DNA of 64,000 bases from Rathayibacter rathayi (GTDB taxonomy: Bacteria > Actinomycetota > Actinomycetes > Actinomycetales > Microbacteriaceae): NCBI RefSeq assembly GCF_004011095.1, contig NZ_CP028129.1, positions 1,612,001 to 1,676,000 on the forward strand, read 5' to 3'. The translations under genes were made by a program, and so were the position numbers. The notes beneath the pieces were generated by a model, which was not told where the DNA came from, made no database searches, and was given only the letters and a program-made list of their open reading frames with translations. Below, one piece after another: positions 24,377-33,393 of this stretch (position 1 is its first letter; the number at the start of each line of letters is the position of its first letter).

Positions 24377-25000
24377 CTACGCCGTCTTCGGCCGCGCGAA
24401 CTCGTCGTACGGCAGCGTGATCGGGCGGGTCCGCGGTGGCATCCGCACCACCGCCTCGAGCGCCGGACCCAGTGCCTCCCGCCAGGCGTGGTAGCCGTCG
24501 TCGTTGAGGTGCAGACCGTCCGGCGAGTACTGCTCGAGCAGCCCGCCGTCCTCGCCCGCGAACACCGGCCAGAGATCGAGGTAGCCCGCGTGCGCGGTGG
24601 GCGCGAATTGCCAGAGGTGGCGGTTGATCTCGCGGATCTGCGGGGCGAACTCGTGCCCACGCGGCAGAACCGAAATGACCAGGATGCGCACATCGGGCAG
24701 ATCGCGACGGAGGGTCGCGACCACGGTCTCGATGTTGCGCACGACGTGCTCGGTGGTGCGGTGCCAGGCGAGGTCGTTGGTGCCGATCAGCAGCACCACC
24801 GTGTCCGGCTGCTGTGCGACGAACTCGGAGAGCCGCGCGACGACGTCCGCCGTCGTGGCGCCTCCGACTCCCTCGTCGATGACCGTCGACTCCGTCAGCC
24901 ACTCGTCCCAGGCTCCCGCCTGGATGATGCTGTCCCCGATGAAGAGGACCTTCCCCAGCTGGAGATCGCGCCCCGCGTCCACTATAGACCGTTCGCTCAT
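24377..25000 (-). CDS. SGNH/GDSL-type hydrolase
   Basis: A 207-residue SGNH hydrolase. Block I is FIGDSIIQ (Ser24), block II has Gly in EGVGGAT, block III is IGTND with the oxyanion Asn, and block V is DGLHLND with the Asp-His pair. No signal peptide, so probably cytoplasmic; small family members act on acyl esters or lysophospholipids. The ATG at 25000 is preferred because GAGGAGC precedes it; an ATG 60 nt upstream adds a low-complexity acidic leader. It lies just past the bidirectional terminator. Confidence 0.88.
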   Translation of the reverse strand: MSERSIVDAGRDLQLGKVLFIGDSIIQAGAWDEWLTESTVIDEGVGGATTADVVARLSEFVAQQPDTVVLLIGTNDLAWHRTTEHVVRNIETVVATLRRDLPDVRILVISVLPRGHEFAPQIREINRHLWQFAPTAHAGYLDLWPVFAGEDGGLLEQYSPDGLHLNDDGYHAWREALGPALEAVVRMPPRTRPITLPYDEFARPKTA

Positions 25001-25056
25001 CGTGCTCCTCTCGTCGGCGTCCCGGGCGGTGTCGCCGCCGTCGGACCCCTCCATTG

Positions 25057-26604
25057 TCACCGCTGCACCCGGCGCCCGCCAGGGGAACGCTCGTCGCCGG
25101 AGTCCGGCAGGTCGGCCGCGGTGGCTGTGATGCGGTTGGCCATGCCGGTGAAGATGATGCCGTGGAAGGGCAGGATTGCGAACCAGTAAAGTCGGCCGGC
25201 GAGGCCCTGCGGGAAGAAGACCGCGCGCTGCGTGTAGAGCGATCCGCCGTCGCCGGAGGGCTCGGCGCGCATCTCGAGCCAGGCGCCGCCGGGCACCTTC
25301 ATCTCGGCGCGCAGGCGCAGCAGCGTCGGCCGCTCGATCGCCTCGACCCGCCAGAAGTCGAGCGCGTCACCCGCGTGCAGGCGGGTGGAGTCGCGGCGCC
25401 CGCGCTGGAGCCCCACTCCCCCGACCAGCCGGTCCATCCAGCCTCGGATCACCCACGCGAGCGGGAAGGAGTACCAGCCGTTGGTGCCGCCGATGCCCTC
25501 GATCACCCGCCAGAGCTTGGCCGGATCGGCGTGGGTGCGGCGCTCCTTGAGGTCGACGTAGACCGTGTGGCCGGCCCACTCCGGATCGCTCGGCAGCGGA
25601 TCGCTGGGGGCGCCGACGACCTCCGCGTTCTGCCAGCTCGTCTCGATCTCGCCCGCCTGCATCTTGCCCAGCGCGAGCCGGACTGCTCGGCGGTACGAGG
25701 TCAGTCCGCCCTCCGGGTCGGGGATGAGCGAGCGGATGTCCTGCTCGTGCACCACGCAGTCGTACTGCAACGAGGCGATGATCGGCACCGCGAGTGAGCG
25801 CGGGATCGGCGTGACTAGGTTGACCCACTGCGAGGCCAGCCACGGCGTGAACACCGGCAGCGACGCGATCGGCCGCTGCGGCAAGCCGGCCTCCACGGCG
25901 TAGCCGTTCATCATCTGGCCGTAACGCAGCACGTCCGGCCCGCCGATGTCGAAGGTCCGGTTCAGCGTGGCGTCGTCGAGCGAGGCGGAGCCGACGAGGT
26001 AGTGCAGCACGTCGCGCACCGCGATCGGCTGGATGAAGTTGCGCACCCACTGCGGCGCGGGCATGTAGGGCAGCACGTCGGTGAGGTGGCGGACCATCTC
26101 GAACGAGGTCGACCCGGAGCCGATGATGACACCGGCCTGGAGCGCGATCGTCGGCACGCCCGACTCCATCAGAATCCGGCCCACCTCCGCCCGCGAGCGC
26201 AGGTGCTTCGAGAGCTCCTGGCCCTCGGGGTGCAGGCCGCCGAGGTAGACGATGCGGCCGACGCCGCCCGCTTTCGCCGCCGTGGCGACGTTGTGAGCGG
26301 CACGGCTCTCGACCTCCTCGAAGTGGGCGTGGTCGTTGCCGGAACCCATCGAGTGGACGAGGTAGTAAAGGACGTCTACGCCCGCGACGGCCGCAGAGAG
26401 CGACTCCGGATCGCCGAGATCGCCCTGGGCGACCTCGACCTCGCCCGCCCACGGCACGTCGGAGAGCTTGTGCGGATCACGCACGAGAACGCGCACCCGG
26501 AAACCCGCCTCGAGAAGTCGGGGTGTCAGCCGACCGCCGATGTAGCCGGTGGCGCCGGTGACGAGCGCGAGGGGGCGCGCCGAATCGGAGGAGGTATCGC
26601 TCAT
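25057..26604 (-). CDS. NAD(P)H-binding SDR / DUF2867 fusion oxidoreductase
   Basis: A 515-residue protein. Residues 1-300 are an atypical (NmrA/extended) SDR with a TGATGYIGGRL nucleotide loop, VLVRDPHKL, and VYLGGLHPEG in place of a classic YxxxK. Residues about 330-495 match DUF2867, with GTNGWYSFPLAWVIRGWMDRLVGGVGLQRGRR and a hydrophobic C-terminal segment YWFAILPFHGIIFTGM. The architecture is common in actinobacteria and often annotated as SDR or DUF2867; the reaction is unknown. Monocistronic. Confidence 0.88.
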   Translation of the reverse strand: MSDTSSDSARPLALVTGATGYIGGRLTPRLLEAGFRVRVLVRDPHKLSDVPWAGEVEVAQGDLGDPESLSAAVAGVDVLYYLVHSMGSGNDHAHFEEVESRAAHNVATAAKAGGVGRIVYLGGLHPEGQELSKHLRSRAEVGRILMESGVPTIALQAGVIIGSGSTSFEMVRHLTDVLPYMPAPQWVRNFIQPIAVRDVLHYLVGSASLDDATLNRTFDIGGPDVLRYGQMMNGYAVEAGLPQRPIASLPVFTPWLASQWVNLVTPIPRSLAVPIIASLQYDCVVHEQDIRSLIPDPEGGLTSYRRAVRLALGKMQAGEIETSWQNAEVVGAPSDPLPSDPEWAGHTVYVDLKERRTHADPAKLWRVIEGIGGTNGWYSFPLAWVIRGWMDRLVGGVGLQRGRRDSTRLHAGDALDFWRVEAIERPTLLRLRAEMKVPGGAWLEMRAEPSGDGGSLYTQRAVFFPQGLAGRLYWFAILPFHGIIFTGMANRITATAADLPDSGDERSPGGRRVQR

Positions 26605-26682
26605 GCGGCCACGCTACGCCGATGGCACCGCGTCCTCTCCCGCTGGTGCGGGCCCGCGGCCCCTGCTAGGTGCCCGGCGGCC

Positions 26683-27624
26683 TCAGGGGATGCCGAGCAC
26701 CTCGCGCACGCGCAGAACGTCCTGGTTCATCTGGCGGATGAGCGGCTCGACGCCCTCGTAGGCGACCTGCCCGCGGATCCGCCGCACGAACGCGACATCG
26801 ACGACACGGTCGTAGAGGTCCAGAGTCTCCACGGTCTGATCGAGCACGTACGCCTCGACCTGCTTCGGCGGCACCCCGACGAAGGTGGGGTTGCTGCCGA
26901 CCGAGATCGCGGCCGGACGCGTGACGCCGTCGGTGCTGAGCCGCCCCGCGTAGACGCCGTCGGCCGGGATCAGGCCCTGCGACTGCGGCGAGAGGTTGGC
27001 GGTCGGGAAGCCCAGCTCGCGCCCGCGCTTCGCGCCGTGCACGACCACTCCGCGGACCACGGGCTCGTGCCCGAGCAGGCGGCTCGCGTGCTCCACGTCG
27101 CCCTCCGCCAGCAGCTCGCGAATCCAGGTGGAGGAGACGCGGCGGCCGTCCTCGGGCCGCACGTCGTCGATCAACTCCACCTCGAAGCCGTATCGCCGCC
27201 CGAGCACGCGGAGCAGACCCACGTCACCCGCTCCGCGCGCTCCGAAGCGGAAATCGGAGCCGACCAGCACCACGCGAGCCCCGAGAGCGTCGACCAGCAC
27301 CTGCCGCACGAACTCTTCCGGCGAGAGCGCGCGGAACTCCTCGTCGAAGGTGAGCAGCAGCGTCGCATCAACGCCGGTCCCCGCGAGCAACTCCAGCTTC
27401 TGCTCGTTGCCGACCAGGACCGGTGGACACTTCTCCGGCGCGATCACGCTGAGCGGATTGCGGTCGAAAGTGACGACCACGGCGGCCAGGGCCCGCTCGC
27501 GCGCCCGCTCGTGCAGCGTGCCGATCACGGCCCGGTGCCCCGAGTGGACGCCGTCGAACTTGCCGATGGTCACGGCGGAGGGGCCGATCCCCGCCAGATC
27601 GCCCGGGCGAGTCTCAACGCGCAT
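26683..27624 (-). CDS. ribF: Bifunctional riboflavin kinase / FAD synthetase
   Basis: Makes FMN and FAD from riboflavin. The 313-residue protein has the N-terminal adenylyltransferase domain (IGKFDGVHSGHRAVI, GSDFRFGARGAGD, ISSTWIRELL-type motif as VSSTWIRELL). The C-terminal kinase domain has GAKRGRELGFPTANL with the PTAN motif, and DGVYAG. The ATG at 27624 overlaps the stop of the upstream membrane protein by 1 nt, so they form an operon running from truB. The clustering of ribF with truB and infB is conserved across bacteria. Confidence 0.96.
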   Translation of the reverse strand: MRVETRPGDLAGIGPSAVTIGKFDGVHSGHRAVIGTLHERARERALAAVVVTFDRNPLSVIAPEKCPPVLVGNEQKLELLAGTGVDATLLLTFDEEFRALSPEEFVRQVLVDALGARVVLVGSDFRFGARGAGDVGLLRVLGRRYGFEVELIDDVRPEDGRRVSSTWIRELLAEGDVEHASRLLGHEPVVRGVVVHGAKRGRELGFPTANLSPQSQGLIPADGVYAGRLSTDGVTRPAAISVGSNPTFVGVPPKQVEAYVLDQTVETLDLYDRVVDVAFVRRIRGQVAYEGVEPLIRQMNQDVLRVREVLGIP

Positions 27625-28142
27625 CACACCCCCGCCCTCAACGAGCGCCGCCCCTGCACGCGGAGCCACCAGAGGCCAAGCACGGGCAGGACGAGCGGGA
27701 TGAGCAAGTACCCCGCGCCGAACGCCGCCCACACCGTGGACTGCCGCCCGAACGGATCGGCGCTGGTGAGCCCAAGCAGCTGCGGTGCGAGCAGGCTGAA
27801 CGCTCCGACCACGAGTACGCCCACCAGCTCGAAGGTGATAGTGACCCAGGCGACCCGCTGCCAGGCGCGGCCGGGGACGATCAGTGCGACGGTCGCCACG
27901 ATGTACACCACGGCCGAGAGCGCCGAGAGCGAGAACGCCAGCGGCGCTTCGCTGAAACGGTCGATGATCTGGAAGACGGAGCGACCCGTCGCGGCGAGCG
28001 CCAGGATCCCGTAGACCACGACGAGCAGGCTGCCAATCCCGCGCGAACGGGCGGAGCGGGTCGAGTCGCCTCTTCCGGGGACCGAGGGATTTGGAGGGTC
28101 GTGGGCGGCCCGTCCGGACGCATCGCTGGCTGGTTTCGACAT
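27624..28142 (-). CDS. Four-helix membrane protein of unknown function
   Basis: 172 residues. A polar N-terminus of about 35 residues is followed by four hydrophobic segments (about 36-55, 68-90, 98-120, 138-160) and a short basic tail (RVQGRRSLRAG). No enzymatic motif is visible. It sits between another small membrane protein and ribF on the same strand, 50 bp from the former and overlapping the latter, so it is probably co-transcribed with truB and ribF. The function is unknown. Confidence 0.75.
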   Translation of the reverse strand: MSKPASDASGRAAHDPPNPSVPGRGDSTRSARSRGIGSLLVVVYGILALAATGRSVFQIIDRFSEAPLAFSLSALSAVVYIVATVALIVPGRAWQRVAWVTITFELVGVLVVGAFSLLAPQLLGLTSADPFGRQSTVWAAFGAGYLLIPLVLPVLGLWWLRVQGRRSLRAGV

Positions 28143-28192
28143 CGCAGGTCCATGCTAGGCGCTCGCCGGGCCGGGCCCGGCGGTACGTCGGC

Positions 28193-28561
28193 TCAGGCGC
28201 TCTGGAAGAACCAGATCTGGTGCATCCGGTAGACCATCACCGCGATCGAGAGGCAGGCGACGCCCAGGATCACGGTGCTCCAGCGGCTCCGCTCGATCAG
28301 CGCCCAGAAGCCCGCCGCGAGCGGCAGGAGCAGCGCCGAGATCAGGTAGATGTAGTACTCGGGCAGGCTCCCCGACGGGCGGTTCCCGACCAGCGGCGAG
28401 ACGATCGCTACCGCCAGCTGCACGATCAGCAGCAGCTCGACGATCGCCGTCGCTCCCACCGAGACGTCGGAGGGTCGGCGGGCGAGCAGCCCGAGCACGA
28501 GGCAGAGCAGGCCCGCCACGACGGCGATCCCTACCTGAAGGATCGTGAACCACTCGATCAC
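28193..28561 (-). CDS. Four-helix membrane protein of unknown function
   Basis: 122 residues with four hydrophobic segments: about 7-26, 38-58, 68-87 and 94-110. A conserved-looking ARRPSDVSVGATAIVELLLIVQL precedes the second helix. The ATG overlaps the truB stop by 4 nt, which ties it to truB translation. Proteins of this size and layout are annotated simply as membrane proteins in actinobacteria. No motif suggests a substrate. Confidence 0.78.
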   Translation of the reverse strand: MIEWFTILQVGIAVVAGLLCLVLGLLARRPSDVSVGATAIVELLLIVQLAVAIVSPLVGNRPSGSLPEYYIYLISALLLPLAAGFWALIERSRWSTVILGVACLSIAVMVYRMHQIWFFQSA

Positions 28562-29505
28562 GACGCGACCGTCCGCAGGTCCTCGGTCGGGAAATTGACG
28601 ACACTCTTGAGCTGAGTGCCGTGGCGCTCAGCGAGGCCGATCAGCCGCTCCCCCGGGCCGACGGCGGCGAAGAGCCCCTTCGCGCCCGCGACTGCCTCCG
28701 GGGCCGGGATGCGCTTACCGTTGGCGAGGTCGCCCGCCTCCTGCGCATCGAGGCGGAGCAGCGGGAACAGCTCGCCCGCGACCTGCGTCGGCGACAGGAG
28801 TGCGGCGGGGACGTCGAGTTCGTCGATCTCGCCGGCCTGCGCCACCGAGAACGGACCGACGACGGTGCGACGGAGGCTCCTCAGATGGCCACCGACTGCG
28901 AGCGCCGCGCCCAGGTCCCGCGCCAGCGCACGGATGTAGGTGCCGGAGGAGCAGGTGACGCGCACGTCCAGGTCGAGGCGTGCCTCCCCGTCCCGCGTCG
29001 CAACCCTGCGGCTCCCCAGCAGGTCGAAGGTCGAGACGGTCACCGGGCGGGAGGCGAGAATGACCTCCTCGCCGTCGCGGGCGCGGGCGTAGGCGCGCCG
29101 GCCGTCCACCTTGATCGCGCTGACCGTACTCGGGACCTGCTCGATCGCTCCGGTGAGGGCCGCGACGCCGTCGGCCACCGCCTCCGGGGTGAGAGCTGCG
29201 ACGAGGTCGGAGTCGGCCGAGGTGAGGAGCTCGCCCTCGCGGTCATCCGTGCTGGTCGAGGCGCCGAGCCGGATGGTCGCCTCGTACTGCTTGTCGAGGC
29301 CGACCAGGTAGGTGAGCAGCCGCGTCGAGGGGCCGAGCCCAAGGATCATCAGCCCGGTGGCCATCGGATCGAGGGTGCCCGCGTGGCCGACCTTCCGGGT
29401 CCCCGCGCGCCGTCGGGTCCGCGAGACGAGGTCATGGCTGGTGATGCCACCGGGCTTGTCCAGCAGGAGGATGCCGTTCGGAGCCGGGGCGGGGGTCTCG
29501 AGCAC
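28558..29505 (-). CDS. truB: tRNA pseudouridine(55) synthase TruB
   Basis: Isomerises U55 in the T-loop of tRNAs. The 315-residue protein begins with LLLDKPGGITSHDLV and carries the catalytic aspartate in GHAGTLDPMATG. GLDKQYEATIRLG, the substrate-binding RRAYARARDGEEV and TCSSGTYIRALARDLG follow, with a short C-terminal extension. It lies downstream of infB/rbfA as in most bacteria, but here a PanE-like gene, a kinase-like gene, mutY and an RNB remnant are inserted between rbfA and truB. Confidence 0.96.
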   Translation of the reverse strand: MLETPAPAPNGILLLDKPGGITSHDLVSRTRRRAGTRKVGHAGTLDPMATGLMILGLGPSTRLLTYLVGLDKQYEATIRLGASTSTDDREGELLTSADSDLVAALTPEAVADGVAALTGAIEQVPSTVSAIKVDGRRAYARARDGEEVILASRPVTVSTFDLLGSRRVATRDGEARLDLDVRVTCSSGTYIRALARDLGAALAVGGHLRSLRRTVVGPFSVAQAGEIDELDVPAALLSPTQVAGELFPLLRLDAQEAGDLANGKRIPAPEAVAGAKGLFAAVGPGERLIGLAERHGTQLKSVVNFPTEDLRTVAS

Positions 29506-29588
29506 GGATGTGAGGATACACGGACGGATCGGGAGTCCTCTCTGGGGGTGGCGTCGGAGCCCGCTCCTGCCCGCCCTAGGCTGTCCGG

Positions 29589-30587
29589 ATGAGGATCGCA
29601 GTACTCGGAGCAGGAGCCGTCGGCGGCACCGTCGCCGCCCTTCTCGACAGGGCGGGGCACGATGTCGAGGTCACCGCTCGCGGTGACCACCTCACCGCGA
29701 TCCGTCGCTCAGGACTTCGTCTGGACGGGGCCTGGGGGGAGCACACCGCGTGGGTCCGCTGCGGGGAGACCCTCGACCTGGTCCCGGATCTCGCCCTCGT
29801 CTGCACCAAGGCGCAGGACGCCGAGGACGCGCTGCGCAGCAATCGGCGCACTGTCGACGGCACTCTGGTCGTCATCGTGCAGAACGGGCTCGACGGCCTC
29901 ACCGCCGCCGCCCGCCAGGTGCGCGACGCTCGCCTCGTCGGCGCACTCGCTCTTTTCGCCGCGAGCCGTCTCGAGCCCGGTCGCGTCACCGTCACGGCCG
30001 CCGCGTCAACCACGCTCGGCGTCCCCGGGCGCCCGGCCGACGACGATGTGCGCCGCGCCGCCGCCGTTCTCGGCGAGGCCGTCCCCACCGCAGTCACTGA
30101 CGACTTCCTCGGCGCGCAGTGGACGAAGCTGCTGATCAACGAGGTGAACGCGCTCCCGGCGATCACCGGGCTTTCGGTGCAGGAGACGGTCGCCGACCAG
30201 GGCCTGCGCCGAGTCCTCGCCCGGGCGTTGCGCGAGGCCGCCCGCACCGGGATCGCCGCCGGCGTCCGCTTCGGCTCGCTCCAGGGCCTCTCGAACACCT
30301 CGGTCCGCGCACTCGCCGCCGCCCCGCTGCCCGTGGTCGAGCTGCTTCCCCGCCGGATGGCCGCTGGAATGGGTGAGGTGCCGAACCCCGGATCGACGCT
30401 GCAGAGCATCCGGCGCGGGGTACCGAGCGAGATCGACCACCTGGCCGGAGCCGTGGTGCGCACCGCTCATCGCGGGGGACGCGAGGCCCCGGTCAATCAG
30501 CTGCTGGTCGACCTGGTGCACGACGTCGAGCGGGCGGGCACCTTCCTGCCCCCCGCCGACGTCGTTCGCCGGGCCGCTGCGGTCTGA
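29589..30587 (+). CDS. Ketopantoate reductase (PanE/ApbA) family protein
   Basis: NADPH-dependent reductase family that makes pantoate for CoA synthesis. The 332-residue protein has the N-terminal GAGAVGG loop, the central VQNGLDGL (substrate Asn), and WTKLLINEVNALPAITG with the catalytic Lys and the following Asn. EIDHLAGAVV lies near the C-terminus. Many bacteria have several paralogues, so true pantoate synthesis is not certain. A TAGGCT -10 ends 6 nt before the ATG with no ribosome site, which suggests a leaderless mRNA. Confidence 0.88.
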   Translation: MRIAVLGAGAVGGTVAALLDRAGHDVEVTARGDHLTAIRRSGLRLDGAWGEHTAWVRCGETLDLVPDLALVCTKAQDAEDALRSNRRTVDGTLVVIVQNGLDGLTAAARQVRDARLVGALALFAASRLEPGRVTVTAAASTTLGVPGRPADDDVRRAAAVLGEAVPTAVTDDFLGAQWTKLLINEVNALPAITGLSVQETVADQGLRRVLARALREAARTGIAAGVRFGSLQGLSNTSVRALAAAPLPVVELLPRRMAAGMGEVPNPGSTLQSIRRGVPSEIDHLAGAVVRTAHRGGREAPVNQLLVDLVHDVERAGTFLPPADVVRRAAAV

Positions 30588-30645
30588 AACCCCGGTCCGG
30601 CACTCCGGTCCGGCCTTCTCAGCATTCGCTGTGCAGGCGGCGCGT

Positions 30646-31245
30646 TCAGCAGGAGTCGGCGAAGATGCGGCGGGGCCGCTCCGGATCGCGGATGTCGACG
30701 AGGATGCCGGCCAGCCGGCGCGGATCAGTCGTGGCCCGATAGGCCGCATCGACCGGCGGCTCCTGGGTGTCGAGCCGGATGCTGGTGCTCCACGCGCCGC
30801 GCAGCTCCGGCCGGAGCGCGAACTCGCCGTCCACGAGCAGCACCGCGTCACGGCCGGCGGTCCGCCAGCGCGCCTGCCTCGCCTGGTCCCGCAGTGAGTC
30901 GAAGCCCGCGAGCACGAATCCCGTGCTTCCGCCGAGCGTGAACGGATCCAGGAGCACCCGCCGCAGGAGTTCGTAGTCGTAGCCGCCCGCGTAGGAGCGC
31001 TGCTCCGCGGGCACGTCGGGATCGTCCCGCTCGGCCCGGGGACGGCGGAAGTCCGCGAGGTGTGCGATGATCGCGTCCCGACCGGCCCGGCGCAGCGCCT
31101 CCGCCAGCTCGAGGGCGAACGCCCCGCTCACCTCCGGGTCGTCGCCGTCGATCCCCACCCTGACCCGTCCGCGCGCGTAGTTGTGCAGCACCTCCGCCGC
31201 GAGAGCGTCGAGCACATCGGCCTTCTGCGGAGCCCACCTGGTCAT
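30646..31245 (-). CDS. Uridine-kinase-like protein with degenerate P-loop
   Basis: A 199-residue protein resembling the uridine kinase / phosphoribulokinase group found in actinobacteria: VRVGIDG at the N-terminus, the HLADFRRPRAERD segment, SYAGGYDYELL and the lid-like VLLVDGEFALRPELRGAW. The usual Walker A G(I/V)DGxDGxGKS reads GIDGDDPEVSGAF, lacking the Gly-Lys-Ser/Thr, so ATP binding by the canonical route is doubtful. It is divergent from mutY across 36 bp, with both starts close to promoter-like boxes. Confidence 0.75.
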   Translation of the reverse strand: MTRWAPQKADVLDALAAEVLHNYARGRVRVGIDGDDPEVSGAFALELAEALRRAGRDAIIAHLADFRRPRAERDDPDVPAEQRSYAGGYDYELLRRVLLDPFTLGGSTGFVLAGFDSLRDQARQARWRTAGRDAVLLVDGEFALRPELRGAWSTSIRLDTQEPPVDAAYRATTDPRRLAGILVDIRDPERPRRIFADSC

Positions 31246-31281
31246 CCGCTCACGATACGCGCCAGCGCCTAGTGTGGGCTG

Positions 31282-32163
31282 ATGCCCTCTGCCGCTCTCG
31301 CCGACGCGATCCTCGTGTGGTACCGCGCGAATGCGCGCGACCTGCCGTGGCGCCGCGAGGGGTTTCCGGCCTGGGGCACGCTGGTCAGCGAGGTCATGCT
31401 GCAGCAGACCCCGGTCGTTCGCGTCCTGCCCCGCCTGGCTGCGTGGCTGGAGCGCTGGCCCACCCCCTCCGCTCTCGCTGCTGTCCCGCCGGGCGAAGCC
31501 GTGCGCGCCTGGCAGTCCCTCGGCTACCCGCGCCGGGCGCTCCGCCTGCACGCCTGCGCCGTGGCGATCGCCGAGGAGCACGGCGATGTGGTCCCCGACG
31601 ACGTCGACACCCTCCTCGCGTTGCCCGGCATCGGCGACTACACCGCACGCGCCGTCGCCGTGTTCGCCTACGGCCGGCGCCATCCGGTGGTCGACACCAA
31701 CATCCGGCGGGTGATCGCACGCGCCATCGGGGGCGCCGCCGAGCCCGGCCCTCCGCGCACGAAGGCCGACCTCGACGCGATGGCTGCGCTGCTGCCCGAC
31801 TCGCTGCCCGACGCTGCGGCCTTCAACGCCGGAGCGATGGAGTTGGGTGCGATCGTCTGCACCGCCCGAGCCCCGCGCTGCGGCGAGTGCCCGATCCGCG
31901 ACCTCTGCCGCTGGCGGGCCGAGGGCTACCCGGAGCACACCGGAGCGGTGAAGACGAAGCAGAAGCGGTTCGAGGGCTCCGACCGTCAGGTCCGCGGGCT
32001 CATTCTCGCCGAGCTACGCGCCGCACACGGCCCGGTCACGGCGGCCGAGGTGGAGTCGCTCTGGCTCGATGCCGAGCAGCGCGGTCGGGCTCTCGCCGGG
32101 CTGGTGGCCGATGGCCTAGCAACCGGGGACGCCGAGGACGGCTACCTCCTTCCCGGCTCCTGA
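31282..32163 (+). CDS. mutY: A/G-specific adenine glycosylase MutY
   Basis: Removes adenine mispaired with 8-oxoguanine. The 293-residue protein shows the catalytic Glu in SEVMLQQT, the helix-hairpin-helix LPGIGDYTA and the catalytic Asp in VDTNIRR. The [4Fe-4S] cluster ligands are spaced C-x6-C-x2-C-x5-C (CTARAPRCGECPIRDLC). It lacks the C-terminal NUDIX-like 8-oxoG recognition domain of E. coli MutY, as is usual for short actinobacterial forms. TAGTGT lies 6 nt before the ATG, consistent with a leaderless transcript. Confidence 0.95.
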   Translation: MPSAALADAILVWYRANARDLPWRREGFPAWGTLVSEVMLQQTPVVRVLPRLAAWLERWPTPSALAAVPPGEAVRAWQSLGYPRRALRLHACAVAIAEEHGDVVPDDVDTLLALPGIGDYTARAVAVFAYGRRHPVVDTNIRRVIARAIGGAAEPGPPRTKADLDAMAALLPDSLPDAAAFNAGAMELGAIVCTARAPRCGECPIRDLCRWRAEGYPEHTGAVKTKQKRFEGSDRQVRGLILAELRAAHGPVTAAEVESLWLDAEQRGRALAGLVADGLATGDAEDGYLLPGS

Positions 32164-32210
32164 GGCTGGTCGATCCTCCGGCGTCGGAGGAGGCGGGTAG
32201 GGTCAGCGCC

Positions 32211-32931
32211 GTGACCGGTCGCCGCCTCCACATCGAGCGCACCGCCCGGGGCATCGTGCTCCGCTATGCCATCGCAGACGTGCCCGCGGTCATCCATCTG
32301 GGAGCCCGTGAGGCCGAGCGCGGCGGAGCGAGCCTCACGCTTCCCGACGAGGAGATCGTTGCCATCGACGGCCGGTACCACGTCGAGCGCCGCGCCCCGC
32401 TCGCCGTCGAGAGCTGAAACGCGCAGGTGTCGCTGCTGACCGGAATGGCCGCGGCAGAGATGATGCTCGACGCCGGAATCGGCATCCTCCGCACGATGCC
32501 CGACGCCGACCCGGACACCGTCGCCGCTTTCCGCTCCCGTGCCGCAGCCCTCGGCATCCCCTGGCTCGAGGACGAACCCTACGGCGCCTACCTGCGCCGG
32601 CTCGATACGGACGATCCCGCTCAGCTCGCGATCATGTACGCCGCGGCGACTCTGTTCCGCGGCGCCGGTTACACCGCCTTCGACGGCGCCCCGCCCGAGC
32701 ATCCCGAGCAGGCCGCCCTCGCCGTCTGCCTCGCGGTCTCCGGAGGAGGAACGGTACCGCTCTGGCTGCGCGAAGCGCTCCCCCTCCTTCCGCTACTGCT
32801 CGCCGCGACCAACCGGAAGGCCGCGGCCGCCTCCCATCCCGGCCCCGCTCACGCCGGGAGCCCGTGTCGTCGTCGTCCTGGAATCGGTCGACGTCGCCAC
32901 AGGCTCCGCAGTGTTCAGTCTCGGCACCTAG
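32211..32931 (+). pseudogene. RNB-domain ribonuclease, multiply disrupted remnant
   Basis: Fragments of one RNB (RNase II/R-like) exoribonuclease lie in order. LHIERTARGIVLRYAIADVPA from the RNB core comes first; a deletion jumps to REAERGGASLTLPDEEIV and ERRAPLAVES; then a TGA at 32415-32417 sits where Trp is expected. The same frame continues with NAQVSLLTGMAAAEMML to FDGAPPEHPEQAA. A second deletion removes the HVTAPLRR-type region, LREALPLLPLLLAATNRKA continues, and the terminal VVVLESVDVATGSAVF is in another frame. The N-terminus is absent. The first 68 codons could be mistaken for a small gene. Confidence 0.75.
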
Positions 32932-32955
32932 TCCTCAGCGCTGAGCCGTCGGCGC

Positions 32956-33393
32956 CTACTCCTCGGCGTCGTCCTCGCGCGGCTTCACGTAGGGGTCGGC
33001 CTCGCCCGCGTAGTCCGCCTGAGCGGCGAGCGACTGCACCTGCGAGTCCTGGCTGCGCGCGGCAGCAAGGAGATCCTCGATGTGCTTCGCATTCGCGGGG
33101 AGCGCGTCGAGGATGAACTCGAGCGACGGGGTGAGCCGCGCGGTGATGTTCTTCCCCACCTCGGTGCGCAGCATGCCAGTGGCGGCCTTGAGGGCGGCGG
33201 CCGAATCGGCACGCTCCTCGTCGGTGCCGTAGACCGTATAAAACACGGAAGCATGCTGCAGGTCGCCGGTCACCTGGACATCGGTGATGGTGACGAAGCC
33301 GAGGCGCGGGTCGCGGAGACCGCGCTCGAGCCGCTTCGCAATGATCACCTGGATACGTTCGGCGAGCTTCCTCGCCCGGGCCGGATCTGCCAT
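32956..33393 (-). CDS. rbfA: Ribosome-binding factor A
   Basis: KH-like 30S maturation factor of 145 residues: RARKLAERIQVIIAKRLERGLRDPRLGFVTITDVQVTGDLQHASVFYTVYG, quoted here only as its recognisable region (split by motif: RIQVIIA, DPRLGFVTIT, ASVFYTV). The acidic C-terminal tail is normal for actinobacteria. It lies 308 bp downstream of infB on the same strand but behind a hairpin, so it probably has its own promoter as well as read-through. Confidence 0.94.
   Translation of the reverse strand: MADPARARKLAERIQVIIAKRLERGLRDPRLGFVTITDVQVTGDLQHASVFYTVYGTDEERADSAAALKAATGMLRTEVGKNITARLTPSLEFILDALPANAKHIEDLLAAARSQDSQVQSLAAQADYAGEADPYVKPREDDAEE

Noticed and set aside
32211..32417. Separate 68-aa small protein
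   Set aside because: Its sequence fits inside an RNB ribonuclease and continues past the TGA in the same frame, so it is part of that remnant.
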